Assembly: GCA_964370815.1 (NCBI GenBank)
Contig: CAYJKQ010000002.1
Span: 1-64,000 of the forward strand
Source of the DNA: UBA12087 sp964370815
Lineage (GTDB): Bacteria > Chloroflexota > Anaerolineae > Anaerolineales > Villigracilaceae
Length of the DNA stretch: 64,000 nt
Direction of reading: 5' to 3'
Positions 32,271-41,558 of this stretch are shown in pieces. Numbering within the stretch: position 1 is the stretch's first letter; the number at the start of each line of letters is the position of its first letter. The notes beneath the pieces are model-generated. The model worked only from the letters and a program-made list of their open reading frames with translations. It had not been told where the DNA came from and ran no database searches. The position numbers and the translations under genes are program-made.

Positions 32271-34028
32271 ATGCTACCTAAAATAACCTCTTTCTTATTT
32301 CCCCTGCTAATAATCTTACTTCTGCAAAGCGCATGCGCACCAACTGGTACTATTTCTGAACCAGTGGCAACCGCATCGAAAGAGATTCCTACAGATTGGA
32401 TCCCGACCAGTACAATGCCAGCACGAACTGCCCAGGCAAGTCCAAGTGCAACTCAATCACCATCAGCTTCTCCCACCCAAATAGTCCTGGCAGACCGTAT
32501 TCCCATCATCGAATACCACAATCCGACCTTCGTTCTCAGCGCTGAAGTCATGATGAAACCTGAGTGGTTTGAAAACCAATTGAACTGGTTGTCCGATAGT
32601 GGGTACACCACTCTGAATACTGACCAGCTGGTTGATTTTTTGAATGGCGGGGCTTATCCACAAAAATCAGTTGTATTATCATTTGATATCGGAGTAAATC
32701 GTCATAGCGAATATGCTGAAATAATTATCCCAACATTGAGAAAATATGGATTACATGCCATTGTATTCCTGGTTGCCAACACCAATTTGATCGGAGATGA
32801 ATGCAACCTTGAAGGAGAAACCTTTTGTTGGTCGGAATTGCGCACCTGGTCGGATGAAGGACTTATCTCAGTTGAATCACATGGCATATGGCATGAAGAC
32901 TACACAACACTGGATAAAGCCGAACAAGAACAGGATGCCGGTTTATCAAAACGCTTGATAGAAGAAAATATCGGCAAGCATGTATCTGGTTTTGCATTTC
33001 CTTTTGATGCATACAGCCCTCAATCCTTTGAGGTACTCAAATCACTGGGGTACGAATTCGCCGTGGCAGGTTATTCCCGCAGTGACCGCAGTGTTTTGCG
33101 GGGAGATAGTGAGCCCTATTCTTTACCGCGCGTGTATCCGTATTCAAACCCGGATGTTTACCCGCTATTGAGTACTGCAAAAGGCATGACCTTTGAACAA
33201 ATGATCGAGGATCAAACCCGTTTGATCGGTTTGCCAACTGGGGCAAGCACCCAGCAAGCAACAAGAACACCAATTGCTGCCACACCGACATCCAACACGA
33301 CAGGAATCTCCTCAGCGGCAGAATATTTTTCCATGTGTGACCTGATCGACAATGCCTCAGACCCGATCTCACGCATTTACCAATTGAACCAGCTCGTTTT
33401 TCAGGTGGATCTCAGCCCGGAGGCTCAGGCTGCTCTACCAGCCCCCATTAAGCTGGTTCCCTCGTGCAATATTCGACCCAACAACCAGCCAGTTGCGATC
33501 GTGTTACACGGGACACGCGGCCCACTGACAGGTGCAATAACCACCTTTCAAAAATTGAACAACACCAGTGCGCATTACCTTATCGATCGGGATGGTACAG
33601 TTATCCAAGTTGTCCCTGAAAGTTTGGGTGCCTACCATGTCAGTTGTTATGGTGCACGCTCGATCTGCATAGCTTCCTGCCCGATCTGTGAAGACAGCCA
33701 GGGAAAATTCGTGGAACCAGCCACGCAATCGATCGGGATCGAACTGGTCAACGGGGGTACGGTGAATGACCCGAGTACATTTGATGGACCGGTTTATGAA
33801 GATTTTGAAATGTCGTTTGGTTACCGTTATTGGGAGGATTACACCGAAGCACAGATCAGATCGCTCGTGATCCTGGTGAATGACATCCGCAGACGCTGGG
33901 ATATCCCGCTGGATATGGTGATGGGGCATTATCGCATCAATACCAACACCGACCCGGGACCTGCTCTTAATTTATTCTGGGACCGTTATGGAAATCCACC
34001 CAGACAGGCAATATTTCCCACTCCATAA
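32271..34028 (+). CDS. Lipoprotein: polysaccharide deacetylase-like domain fused to amidase_2 domain
   Basis: A 585-residue surface protein. The signal peptide ends at a lipobox (LLQSAC). A Ser/Thr/Pro linker leads to a NodB-like deacetylase (about residues 75-315) with IPIIEYHNP, SVVLSFDIG (about 119-127) and SHGIWHED (about 203-210, the HxxxH pair). The usual TFDDG is SFDIG, so the metal-binding second Asp is replaced by Ile and activity is doubtful. After a second Thr-rich linker comes an N-acetylmuramoyl-L-alanine amidase (about 395-585) with VLHGT, SAHYLIDRDG, IGIELVN and GHYRINTNTDPGPA holding the zinc ligands. It may remodel peptidoglycan. A TACAAT box lies at 32238, and the ribosome site is weak. 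Confidence 0.82.
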   Translation: MLPKITSFLFPLLIILLLQSACAPTGTISEPVATASKEIPTDWIPTSTMPARTAQASPSATQSPSASPTQIVLADRIPIIEYHNPTFVLSAEVMMKPEWFENQLNWLSDSGYTTLNTDQLVDFLNGGAYPQKSVVLSFDIGVNRHSEYAEIIIPTLRKYGLHAIVFLVANTNLIGDECNLEGETFCWSELRTWSDEGLISVESHGIWHEDYTTLDKAEQEQDAGLSKRLIEENIGKHVSGFAFPFDAYSPQSFEVLKSLGYEFAVAGYSRSDRSVLRGDSEPYSLPRVYPYSNPDVYPLLSTAKGMTFEQMIEDQTRLIGLPTGASTQQATRTPIAATPTSNTTGISSAAEYFSMCDLIDNASDPISRIYQLNQLVFQVDLSPEAQAALPAPIKLVPSCNIRPNNQPVAIVLHGTRGPLTGAITTFQKLNNTSAHYLIDRDGTVIQVVPESLGAYHVSCYGARSICIASCPICEDSQGKFVEPATQSIGIELVNGGTVNDPSTFDGPVYEDFEMSFGYRYWEDYTEAQIRSLVILVNDIRRRWDIPLDMVMGHYRINTNTDPGPALNLFWDRYGNPPRQAIFPTP

Positions 34029-34255
34029 TATAGCTTTATTGTTGGATACCGCTGTGTTATTTGGTTGAATTATTGGAGAAGGGATTGCTCCACCCAATTG
34101 AATTGTGTGAATTGATGACTTTTCCGGTTAAAAGATCCCTCAACCCAACTATGCCTCATATATCAAAAGTGGCTCTTTAATCTTATATATGTTTTTTCTT
34201 AAAGCTTCTTGATTAATTTCCTAACACGACCAATACGACAGTATGTGGCAAGAGG

Positions 34256-35434
34256 TTATTTCGTCAGTTCTATTTCTAAATCACTCGGATACTTGTAATA
34301 ATAACTGGGAAACCCAATAGTCAGTGCTGATGCACCATCAACTGACATTTTATTGACGATGAACTGAGTTCTAATTGAACTTACTTTAAAATCTCCTGAT
34401 ATTTCCACTACTACGCCAGGTGCAAAAAATGTCCCTACCATATCCAAAGTTCCGCTCCCCCTGAATTTAACCCTTTGATTATTTCCATATGGGAAAAAGA
34501 ACAGCAACCCTGAAGTTGATCCGCTATTTGGCGCACTCAGATAAACATTTAAATTGCCAGACCAGTCGAGCCCATTATTGAGCATCACGATTGTAACCTC
34601 GTTCCCAATATAATCTGCTTTCTTCATATTTCCAGAAACACAATATACTCCCGGCGCAAGGTTCGTCTTGCCATTCTGAGGAAGGTCAACAACATTGTAA
34701 TCACAAGTATAAGTAGGGATCATATTACTGGGGAGAGGGTGGGGTAGTTGCTGTGCTCCGGTTATTAATGGCGAAATGTAACCTGATGGAACGGATATTC
34801 CTCCCACAGCGGTCAACCCAAACCCTGAAGATATTTGTAAGTCTGTCCCAGACTTGACAATAATAGCCACTGAGGCATCCGAGTTGGAAAACACACCTCC
34901 ACCTGATAGAACCACTCTGGAATTTCCATCTATTCTAATAGCATCGGAATCGTGACTGGATAATGCGCAGATCAGATTCTGATCACAAAGCGAAATTAAA
35001 TCCGATGGTGTCGCACGAGAAATCGCCTCAACACAGTTACCAGTCTGGTTGATGCCGATGATGGGGGCGAAATAAGTTTTGACCACCGAGTGGATGATGA
35101 TCTGGATGTATTCTGAATCCCCAACATAGGAGCTATTGCTACCGTCGCAACTGGCTGCGGGAGGATTGTTGACAATGACCGTGTTTCCTCCAGAACCTGT
35201 TGAATATCCATTTAATGCAGCGCTGTTACGAGCCAGGGAAAATAAATCCTGACCCTGTATCTTCCCCAAGGCAGCTGCAGTTGCGGCTGAATCCGCGGCG
35301 TTCTGCGCCTTGCGGCGATCCAGGAAGGTATTCCCAGCATCAATTGCCAGGGCGGTGATCGCCACCAACCCAACGATGGCCAGGGCGATGAAAACCACAG
35401 CCTGTCCTTTTTGGGGTTGATGCCTGGTGTTCAT
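34256..35434 (-). CDS. TadG-like Flp pilus assembly protein
   Basis: A 392-residue protein with the TadG N-terminal signature: GQAVVFIALAIVGLVAITAL (one membrane helix, about residues 9-32), then DAGNTFLDRRKAQNAADSAA (about 33-52). The rest is a beta-rich extracytoplasmic domain with six or more cysteines. TadG-like proteins help build or anchor tight-adherence (Flp) pili or related surface structures. No tadA, tadB/C or flp pilin gene is in the window, so the role may be in a separate or reduced system. The ATG follows GGATGG. It is the third of three related genes on the minus strand. Confidence 0.78.
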   Translation of the reverse strand: MNTRHQPQKGQAVVFIALAIVGLVAITALAIDAGNTFLDRRKAQNAADSAATAAALGKIQGQDLFSLARNSAALNGYSTGSGGNTVIVNNPPAASCDGSNSSYVGDSEYIQIIIHSVVKTYFAPIIGINQTGNCVEAISRATPSDLISLCDQNLICALSSHDSDAIRIDGNSRVVLSGGGVFSNSDASVAIIVKSGTDLQISSGFGLTAVGGISVPSGYISPLITGAQQLPHPLPSNMIPTYTCDYNVVDLPQNGKTNLAPGVYCVSGNMKKADYIGNEVTIVMLNNGLDWSGNLNVYLSAPNSGSTSGLLFFFPYGNNQRVKFRGSGTLDMVGTFFAPGVVVEISGDFKVSSIRTQFIVNKMSVDGASALTIGFPSYYYKYPSDLEIELTK

Positions 35435-35553
35435 TTACCATCCTTTCCGATTTTCCTAATTTTCAGTACATGGTTGCATTAGTTGAAAATAAGGGATGTA
35501 TCAGAATTAACCTCATAACTCATTTAAGCAACAGAGTTTGATCGGCTGCAGCA

Positions 35554-36009
35554 TCATGGGCAATTGGGATCGGTATCGTTGATAATCGTATCGGTGGCAC
35601 GGGCTGTCAACGTGATGGTTGAACTACCAAGGATGGCAGGGATAAATGGCATGGAGAGCGGATAATCGTAACTGACTTCAACGGTGAATAACCCGCCACG
35701 ACAGTTGCCGTTGCCAGCGCCCGGGCTGACTGTGACCGTGCTGACATCTGATAGATCAACCGGAATGTTTGAGGATCCCCTGACCCGGTTTTCAACATTA
35801 CCCCAGTTCGAGGGGTCAAGAGAGCCATTAAGCGCACCTTCCTGGGCAGCATCCATTAAAGAACTATAAGAAAAAAATGCCATACCAAAATCGACCGCCC
35901 CAGCCAGAAGGGTCAGGATGATCACCATAGAAAGTGCCATCTCCACCAGACTCTGCCCTTTTTGGGCTTGTTTGACCTTCTTGCTCTCCACTTTTATTAT
36001 TGCATCCAT
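35554..36009 (-). CDS. TadE-like pseudopilin-type protein
   Basis: A 151-residue protein with the TadE-like N-terminus: AQKGQSLVEMALSMVIILTL (prepilin-like GQSLVEMAL, membrane helix about 17-38), then a short extracytoplasmic domain with a Cys pair. It lies 8 bases after the other TadE-like gene, with which it is surely co-transcribed. I choose the ATG at 36009; the frame extends two codons to a TTG at 36015, which is less likely. Confidence 0.78.
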   Translation of the reverse strand: MDAIIKVESKKVKQAQKGQSLVEMALSMVIILTLLAGAVDFGMAFFSYSSLMDAAQEGALNGSLDPSNWGNVENRVRGSSNIPVDLSDVSTVTVSPGAGNGNCRGGLFTVEVSYDYPLSMPFIPAILGSSTITLTARATDTIINDTDPNCP

Positions 36010-36016
36010 TTTCAAC

Positions 36017-36502
36017 TCAAGGTTCTATTTTAACCTTCCCAATGATCGTGCGAGCATTCGAAGAGGTGATCGTGAAGGAATTGATGGGAACGATACCCGC
36101 CAGGGGTGTGTAAAGAGCGGATACCTGGACTCGGATGCGACTTAGGGGGGGTGTGTCAACCTGTTCCGGTGATGGAACACCTGGGCAGGTATTGGTAATT
36201 CCACCCCCTTTATCATAGGTGATGGTGATATCCGCATCGGTAAAGGAATTCAAGAAATCCACCTTCTGGGCTGCTGCCCGAATGCCTGCGCAGTCCTGGT
36301 AGCGAGGCACGCCTCCATTCAAACCGGAAGCTGTGCCATAACGCGCTCCCTCCCGGCTGGCGGATACGATCGTGCTGTAGACGAAGATCAAGCGACCCAC
36401 TTCAAGCAGACCAAAAATAAGCATAAGCAAAATCGGCAAGACCAGGGCAAATTCCACCATAGTTTGAGCGCGGGAATGTTCCTTAAATCCTTTCAGTTTC
36501 AT
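36017..36502 (-). CDS. TadE-like pseudopilin-type protein
   Basis: A 161-residue protein with the TadE motif: AQTMVEFALVLPILLMLIFG (about 13-32), followed by LEVGRLIFVYSTIVSASREG, a standard TadE continuation. The C-terminal part is extracytoplasmic, with two or three cysteines. First gene of the three-gene Tad-like operon running to 34256; the ATG is preceded by GAGG about ten bases away. Confidence 0.82.
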   Translation of the reverse strand: MKLKGFKEHSRAQTMVEFALVLPILLMLIFGLLEVGRLIFVYSTIVSASREGARYGTASGLNGGVPRYQDCAGIRAAAQKVDFLNSFTDADITITYDKGGGITNTCPGVPSPEQVDTPPLSRIRVQVSALYTPLAGIVPINSFTITSSNARTIIGKVKIEP

Positions 36503-36753
36503 AGCCTGAAACCTCGTTCGAAACTAAAATCTCTCATAATCCCATTATACACTTTTCACGAGGTACTTCACTTTACGGATTTGTTATCTGGGAGGAATGT
36601 TTTTCTGCCCTTCAGACAAATTTCATGAGAAAAATGAGGATATCACTGGAGGAATATCACAGTACGAGCCAGCAGATCAATTCAGGGCTCCTGCCCAGAT
36701 CCAAGGTTCATGCCAAGATTTCTTAGCCAGAGATTTATAAAAATAGCACTTTT
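36503..36753. other. Divergent region between tad-like operon and dnaK
   Basis: Roughly 250 bases with no gene. I searched for a CIRCE element (ttagcactc-N9-gagtgctaa) and did not see one here or in the dnaK leader, so HrcA control of dnaK is not supported by this window. Confidence 0.4.
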
Positions 36754-36782
36754 TTGACAGCGTCCTACAAAAAACCTATGTT
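36754..36782 (+). promoter_or_regulatory. Candidate promoter of dnaK
   Basis: TTGACA (36754-36759), 17 bases, then TATGTT (36777-36782). The leader to the dnaK ATG would be about 95 bases. A second, weaker pair (ttgcaa near 36797 and tacgat near 36819) could also serve. Confidence 0.6.
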
Positions 36783-36882
36783 TTGTTAACGTGATTCTTG
36801 CAAGTGGAGGTTATCCTTTACGATATGTCAATATTCGTGCCACCAGGCGCGGAAAGAAAATCAAAGCTGAGGAGCTATTAAA

Positions 36883-38787
36883 ATGGGAAAAATCATTGGA
36901 ATCGATCTAGGAACAACCAACAGTGTTGTAGCGGTCATGGAAGGCGGTCAACCCACTGTCATCACGACTGCTGAAGGTGGGCGACTTTGCCCATCCGTGG
37001 TTGCCTTTAACAAGAGTGGCGAGCGAATGGTAGGGCAAACCGCCAAACGCCAGGGTGTGATCAACTCGGAAAATACTGTCTATTCAATCAAACGATTCAT
37101 GGGACGACGTTTCGATGAAGTGGAAAATGAACGCAAGATGGTCCCATATGAAGTCATTGCCGGTCCTTCTGAAGAAGCCCGGGTGAAAATTCCTGCCAAT
37201 AATCGTGAATACAGCCCACAGGAAATTTCTGCCATGATCCTGGCAAAATTAAAAGCTGACGCTGAATCTTACCTGGGTCAAAGCGTCACCCAGGCAGTTA
37301 TCACCGTGCCGGCTTATTTTAACGACAGCCAGCGCCAGGCGACTAAGGATGCTGGACGAATCGCCGGGTTGGAAGTGATGCGTATTATCAACGAGCCGAC
37401 TGCTTCTGCTTTAGCATACGGCCTGGACAAGAAAAAAAATGAAACCATCCTGGTCTTTGACCTGGGTGGAGGTACCTTTGATGTATCCATCCTGGATGTT
37501 GGTGAAGGTGTTATTGAAGTAAGATCCACCAACGGAGATACCCATCTGGGTGGAGACGACTGGGATCAAAAAATTGTCAACTGGGCAGCAGATGAATTCA
37601 AGAAAGAACAGGGCATTGACCTGCGCCAGGACCGCCAGGCACTGCAACGCCTGCGCGAAACTGCAGAAAAAGCCAAGATCGAACTTTCCAGCGTGTTGGA
37701 AACCGAGATCAACCTACCGTATATTACTGCCGATGCCAATGGACCCAAGCACCTGCAGTTAAAATTATCCCGAGCCAAATTTGAGCAAATGACCGAAGAT
37801 CTTCTTAACCGCTGCCGAAAGCCATTTGAGGCTGCACTGAAAGATGCCGGTATGAAAGCCACTGAATTAAGCGAAGTCGTGCTTGTGGGAGGTTCCTCCC
37901 GCATGCCCATGGTGCAAAACCTGGTTCAATCCCTAACCGGAAAAGAACCAAACAAGGGTGTGAATCCGGACGAAGTTGTGGCTATTGGTGCTGCTATCCA
38001 GGCTGGAGTTTTAGGCGGTGAGGTGAAAGATATCCTGCTTCTGGATGTTACCCCTCTATCACTGGGTGTTGAAACACTGGGAAGTGTTATGACTACCATG
38101 ATCGAACGCAATACCACCATCCCCGTGAGAAAAACGGAAACATACTCAACGGCTGCCGACAATCAAACTGCAGTGGATATTCACATCCTGCAGGGTGAAC
38201 GACCGATGGCTTCTGACAATATGTCACTAGGACGGTTCCGTTTGGATGGAATTCCACCAGCTCCACGAGGAATTCCACAGGTCGAAGTAACTTTTGACAT
38301 TGATGCCAACGGCATCCTGAACGTGACCGCCAAAGACAAAGCCAGCGGTAAAGAACAGAAGATCACGGTGACTGCCTCCACCAACCTGAACAAACAGGAT
38401 ATTGAAAAAATGGTCCAGGAATCAAAACAACACGAAGCAGATGATAAGAAACGTCGTGAAGCCATAGACGCTCGCAACACTGCAGATAACCTGGTCTATC
38501 AAACTGAAAAAGCACTACGCGAGTTGGGCGAAAAAGTACCTGAATCTGAGCGAAGTAACATTGAAGCCAAGATCAATGATCTCAAACAAGTCATGCAGTC
38601 CGATGATGTGGAAAAAATCAAGAAGCTCAACGATGATCTTCAGAACGCTTTCCACGCACTCAGTCAGCAGCTATATTCTCAGGACCAAGCACAACCGGGA
38701 GCCGAACAACAGAGCGCTGATCCGGGTACAGGTGCGGATGAGGATCCTGATGGCGATGTGATCGATGGTGAAGTCCGCGACGCCTGA
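36883..38787 (+). CDS. dnaK: Chaperone DnaK (Hsp70)
   Basis: A full-length 634-residue Hsp70. The ATPase domain (about 1-380) has IGIDLGTTNSVVAVM, phosphate-2 motif FDLGGGTFDVSIL (about 190-202) and VVLVGGSSRMPMVQ (about 330-343). The substrate domain (about 390-500) has LLLDVTPLSLGVETLG, and the C-terminal helical lid ends in an acidic GADEDPDGDVIDGEVRDA tail. It folds nascent and stressed proteins using ATP, with DnaJ and GrpE. Neither grpE nor dnaJ is next to it, so the genes are dispersed. The ATG follows GAGGAG, and a strong terminator lies right after the stop. Confidence 0.98.
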   Translation: MGKIIGIDLGTTNSVVAVMEGGQPTVITTAEGGRLCPSVVAFNKSGERMVGQTAKRQGVINSENTVYSIKRFMGRRFDEVENERKMVPYEVIAGPSEEARVKIPANNREYSPQEISAMILAKLKADAESYLGQSVTQAVITVPAYFNDSQRQATKDAGRIAGLEVMRIINEPTASALAYGLDKKKNETILVFDLGGGTFDVSILDVGEGVIEVRSTNGDTHLGGDDWDQKIVNWAADEFKKEQGIDLRQDRQALQRLRETAEKAKIELSSVLETEINLPYITADANGPKHLQLKLSRAKFEQMTEDLLNRCRKPFEAALKDAGMKATELSEVVLVGGSSRMPMVQNLVQSLTGKEPNKGVNPDEVVAIGAAIQAGVLGGEVKDILLLDVTPLSLGVETLGSVMTTMIERNTTIPVRKTETYSTAADNQTAVDIHILQGERPMASDNMSLGRFRLDGIPPAPRGIPQVEVTFDIDANGILNVTAKDKASGKEQKITVTASTNLNKQDIEKMVQESKQHEADDKKRREAIDARNTADNLVYQTEKALRELGEKVPESERSNIEAKINDLKQVMQSDDVEKIKKLNDDLQNAFHALSQQLYSQDQAQPGAEQQSADPGTGADEDPDGDVIDGEVRDA

Positions 38788-38807
38788 TATTCAAAAAAAT
38801 AAAAATG

Positions 38808-38844
38808 AGCAAGGGCACAAAATTTTGTGCCCTTGCTTTGTTTT
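38808..38844 (+). terminator. Terminator of dnaK
   Basis: A perfect 15-bp palindrome agcaagggcacaaaa / ttttgtgcccttgct is followed by ttgtttt, 20 bases after the stop. Confidence 0.92.
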
Positions 38845-38870
38845 ACAGGCAGACCTCAAGGCGGTATAAT
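38842..38870 (+). promoter_or_regulatory. Promoter of the C39-like gene
   Basis: TTTACA (38842-38847), 17 bases, TATAAT (38865-38870). It begins at the tail of the dnaK terminator and would give a leader of about 90 bases before the ATG at 38968. Confidence 0.7.
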
Positions 38871-38967
38871 CCTTCCAGTCCTATTGACACCACTTCTGGT
38901 GATTTGGAACGACGGAAAGTTAGTTCACTTTCAATCCCTGCCTTTCATCTACATATTAAGAACAATC

Positions 38968-40305
38968 ATGCAAAGAATGAATAAAAAAATAAAGATCGTT
39001 ATAGGAGTAGTTGCCATTTTGATCCTTGCTTTTGGTATCTATTGGCTGCCTCCTGTTCACTCACGTCTCTCCTGGAGGATCGAAGATCTAGTCACAGGGA
39101 TAAAATTCTGGATCAATCCACCTGAAGACACAATATTTTTACCAAGCCCCAATGTACAACTCGGTACAACAGTCGCAGAAACGCTGACAGCAATCGTCAC
39201 AGATGCTCCATTGGAAGCGACACCAACAATTCAAGGTCCAAGCTTGACGCCAACCAAGACCTTTTCTCCTCTGCCACCTTCAGTCAAATTACCTAATGTG
39301 ATCTATGTTGATCAAAGGGACCGTTGGAATTATTGTGGTCCTGCCAATCTGACCATGGCACTTAATTATTGGGGGTGGAAAGGTACACGTGATAATGTTG
39401 CTGAAGTAGTAAAACCAGGCATCCAGGATATGAGTCTGGATTTCATCCAGCAAGGCAAATCTGACAAGAATGTCATGCCCTATGAATTGACCGATTATGT
39501 GCAGGATTATACGGAATACAATGTAGTCTTGCGACATGGTGGGGATGTGGACCTTCTGAAGCGATTAATAGCAGCAGGATTTCCTGTTGTTGCTGAAAAA
39601 GGCTATTATGAAGCTGATTACACTGGAAAAGTGGGCTGGTTGGGACACTATCAATTCGTAACCGGCTACGAGGACGGGATCCAGGCAGTTATTGTGCAGG
39701 ATACATGGAACGATGGACCTGATTTCCGTTTTCTATATGATGAATTTACAAATGGCTGGAGATCTTTTAATTTTATTTTCTTTATCGTATACCCAACTGA
39801 CCGAGAAAGCGAAGTCTTTCAATTGTTGGGTGCGTGGGCTGATCCGAATTGGAGCTACCAACATGCACTCGACCTAGCTGAGGGAGACATTGGAAATCTG
39901 ACAGGCATTGATCTTTATTTCTCCTGGTTCAATAAAGGTACCAGCCTGGTGAAATTAGGTCAATACAGCCTGGCTGCCCAAGCTTATGACCAGGCATTCA
40001 ATTTGTATGCCAACCTGGGTACTGATAACCAACAACGTCCTTACCGTATGATGTGGTACCAGACCGGTCCTTATATGGCCTATTATTATTCCGGACGATT
40101 TGGTGATGTCATCAAGCTGGCCAATGTCACCCTGGAGACCGTTTCTCCACCCACCCTGGAAGAGAGTTTTTACTGGCGAGGGCTGGCTGAATATGCTCTC
40201 GGGGAAACCAGCAGTGCTATTGATGATATGCACGAATCTGTTCGTTTGAATCCGGGGTTCACAGCCGGTCTTCAAAAACTGAAAGAATGGGGGATCCAAC
40301 CTTAA
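38968..40305 (+). CDS. Membrane-anchored C39-like cysteine peptidase with TPR repeats
   Basis: A 445-residue protein with an N-terminal membrane helix (about 9-27) and a Thr/Pro-rich linker to about residue 105. The C39_2-type papain-like domain (about 110-275) has the catalytic Cys in WNYCGPANLTMALNYWG (about 119-135), the His in GWLGHYQFVTGYE (about 224-236) and Asp in VQDTWNDG. A C-terminal helical TPR-like part (about 300-445) follows. It probably acts outside the membrane on peptides; substrates unknown. Two Met codons (38968, 38977) are possible starts with no strong ribosome site; the longer frame from 38827 runs from the dnaK terminator and is rejected. Confidence 0.78.
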   Translation: MQRMNKKIKIVIGVVAILILAFGIYWLPPVHSRLSWRIEDLVTGIKFWINPPEDTIFLPSPNVQLGTTVAETLTAIVTDAPLEATPTIQGPSLTPTKTFSPLPPSVKLPNVIYVDQRDRWNYCGPANLTMALNYWGWKGTRDNVAEVVKPGIQDMSLDFIQQGKSDKNVMPYELTDYVQDYTEYNVVLRHGGDVDLLKRLIAAGFPVVAEKGYYEADYTGKVGWLGHYQFVTGYEDGIQAVIVQDTWNDGPDFRFLYDEFTNGWRSFNFIFFIVYPTDRESEVFQLLGAWADPNWSYQHALDLAEGDIGNLTGIDLYFSWFNKGTSLVKLGQYSLAAQAYDQAFNLYANLGTDNQQRPYRMMWYQTGPYMAYYYSGRFGDVIKLANVTLETVSPPTLEESFYWRGLAEYALGETSSAIDDMHESVRLNPGFTAGLQKLKEWGIQP

Positions 40306-40311
40306 TCTATT

Positions 40312-41553
40312 ATGTCTATGCGCATCCTACACTTCGCCGACGCTCATATCGACATGGCAAATCATGGCCGCCACGACCCGGAAACCGGATTGCCGGTACG
40401 TATTTTGGATTTCTTAAAATCCCTGGATATCATCATTGAAACCGCAATTTCCGAAAAAGTTGATATGGTGATCTTCGCCGGGGATGCCTATAAGGACCGG
40501 ACACCCTCACCTACTTTTCAGCGTGAGTGGGGTAAACGTATCATGAGGCTTTCCAGAGCATGCATACCCACCCTGCTGCTGATCGGGAATCATGATATCT
40601 CACCTGCCCTGGGACGCGCGCATGCCGTCCAGGAATTTGACACCCTGGAAGTACCCTACATCCGCGTACTTGCCAAACCTTGTTTCCTCACATCAGATCA
40701 ACTTGAACTACCTTTACAGGTGATCGCCCTGCCATGGGTATCCCGCTCAGAATTCCTGGCTACCTGGGATCTGAGTGGTGAGGCTGCCATTAATGCCTAC
40801 GCAAACATGGAAGAGCGCCTTACCGAGCGTGTGAAAGAATGGCTTTCCGAGGCTGACCCAGATCTACCCATCATCCTGACCGCGCATGCTTCCGTGCAAG
40901 GGGCAAAATATGGAGCAGAACGCACTGTGATGCTTGGCACAGATCTGGTATTATCCGGTTCCCTGGTTAAAGACCCAAGACTGGATTATGTTGCCCTTGG
41001 TCACATCCATAAGGCACAGGATCTTAATGAAGGATACCATCCCCCAGTTATTTATCCAGGCTCCATCGAACGAGTGGATTTTGGGGAAGCCCAAGATGAC
41101 AAGTTCTTTGTGATCGCTGAGATTGAACGAGGAAAAACAGTGGTCGAATGGCGAAAGCTGGACCAGATCCGATCTTTTATCGATCGTTCTGTTGAACTGC
41201 TATCCCAGGAAAATGTCACCTCCATTTTAGAGAATGCTCTCCCCGGTAAGGAAAAGATCAAGGATGCCTATGTGCGTTTGACAATAATTTATCCACGGGA
41301 ATGGGAAAGCCTGATCGACGATCAAACCCTGCGTGCGTATGCTGCTGATGCATTCGAATTCCACATCATCCGGCGCCCTCAAATTGAAACCCGTATACGC
41401 CTGCCTGAAGATCAAGCCGTCAGCAGCCTTTCTCCGCTTGAACTATTGGACATCTACTGGAAAGCCGGTCATATCGACGAAAAAGAGCAGGAGGCTCTCA
41501 ACAAACTGGCAATGGAGATCCTGACCAATAATACGGAGACCAATTCAGAGTAA
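40312..41553 (+). CDS. SbcD/Mre11-like metallophosphoesterase
   Basis: A 413-residue DNA-repair-type phosphoesterase related to SbcD. It carries the metallophosphatase motifs LHFADAHID (about 6-14), VIFAGDAYKD (about 54-63), LLLIGNHDIS (about 92-101), a HASV motif (about 182-185) and GHIHKAQ (about 222-228). SbcD with SbcC cleaves DNA hairpins and ends. No sbcC-like SMC ATPase gene is adjacent, so it may act alone or with a gene elsewhere. It begins 6 bases after the C39-like gene and ends 5 bases before the PIG-L gene, so the three are likely co-transcribed. Met1 and Met3 are both possible starts. Confidence 0.82.
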   Translation: MSMRILHFADAHIDMANHGRHDPETGLPVRILDFLKSLDIIIETAISEKVDMVIFAGDAYKDRTPSPTFQREWGKRIMRLSRACIPTLLLIGNHDISPALGRAHAVQEFDTLEVPYIRVLAKPCFLTSDQLELPLQVIALPWVSRSEFLATWDLSGEAAINAYANMEERLTERVKEWLSEADPDLPIILTAHASVQGAKYGAERTVMLGTDLVLSGSLVKDPRLDYVALGHIHKAQDLNEGYHPPVIYPGSIERVDFGEAQDDKFFVIAEIERGKTVVEWRKLDQIRSFIDRSVELLSQENVTSILENALPGKEKIKDAYVRLTIIYPREWESLIDDQTLRAYAADAFEFHIIRRPQIETRIRLPEDQAVSSLSPLELLDIYWKAGHIDEKEQEALNKLAMEILTNNTETNSE

Positions 41554-41558
41554 TTATC

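Noticed and set aside
36503..36882. CIRCE/HrcA operator at dnaK
   Set aside because: No ttagcactc/gagtgctaa inverted pair was seen in the region.
38827..38967. N-terminal extension of the C39-like protein to 38827
   Set aside because: It would start within the dnaK terminator and upstream of the gene's own TATAAT box; the membrane helix begins right after the ATG at 38968.
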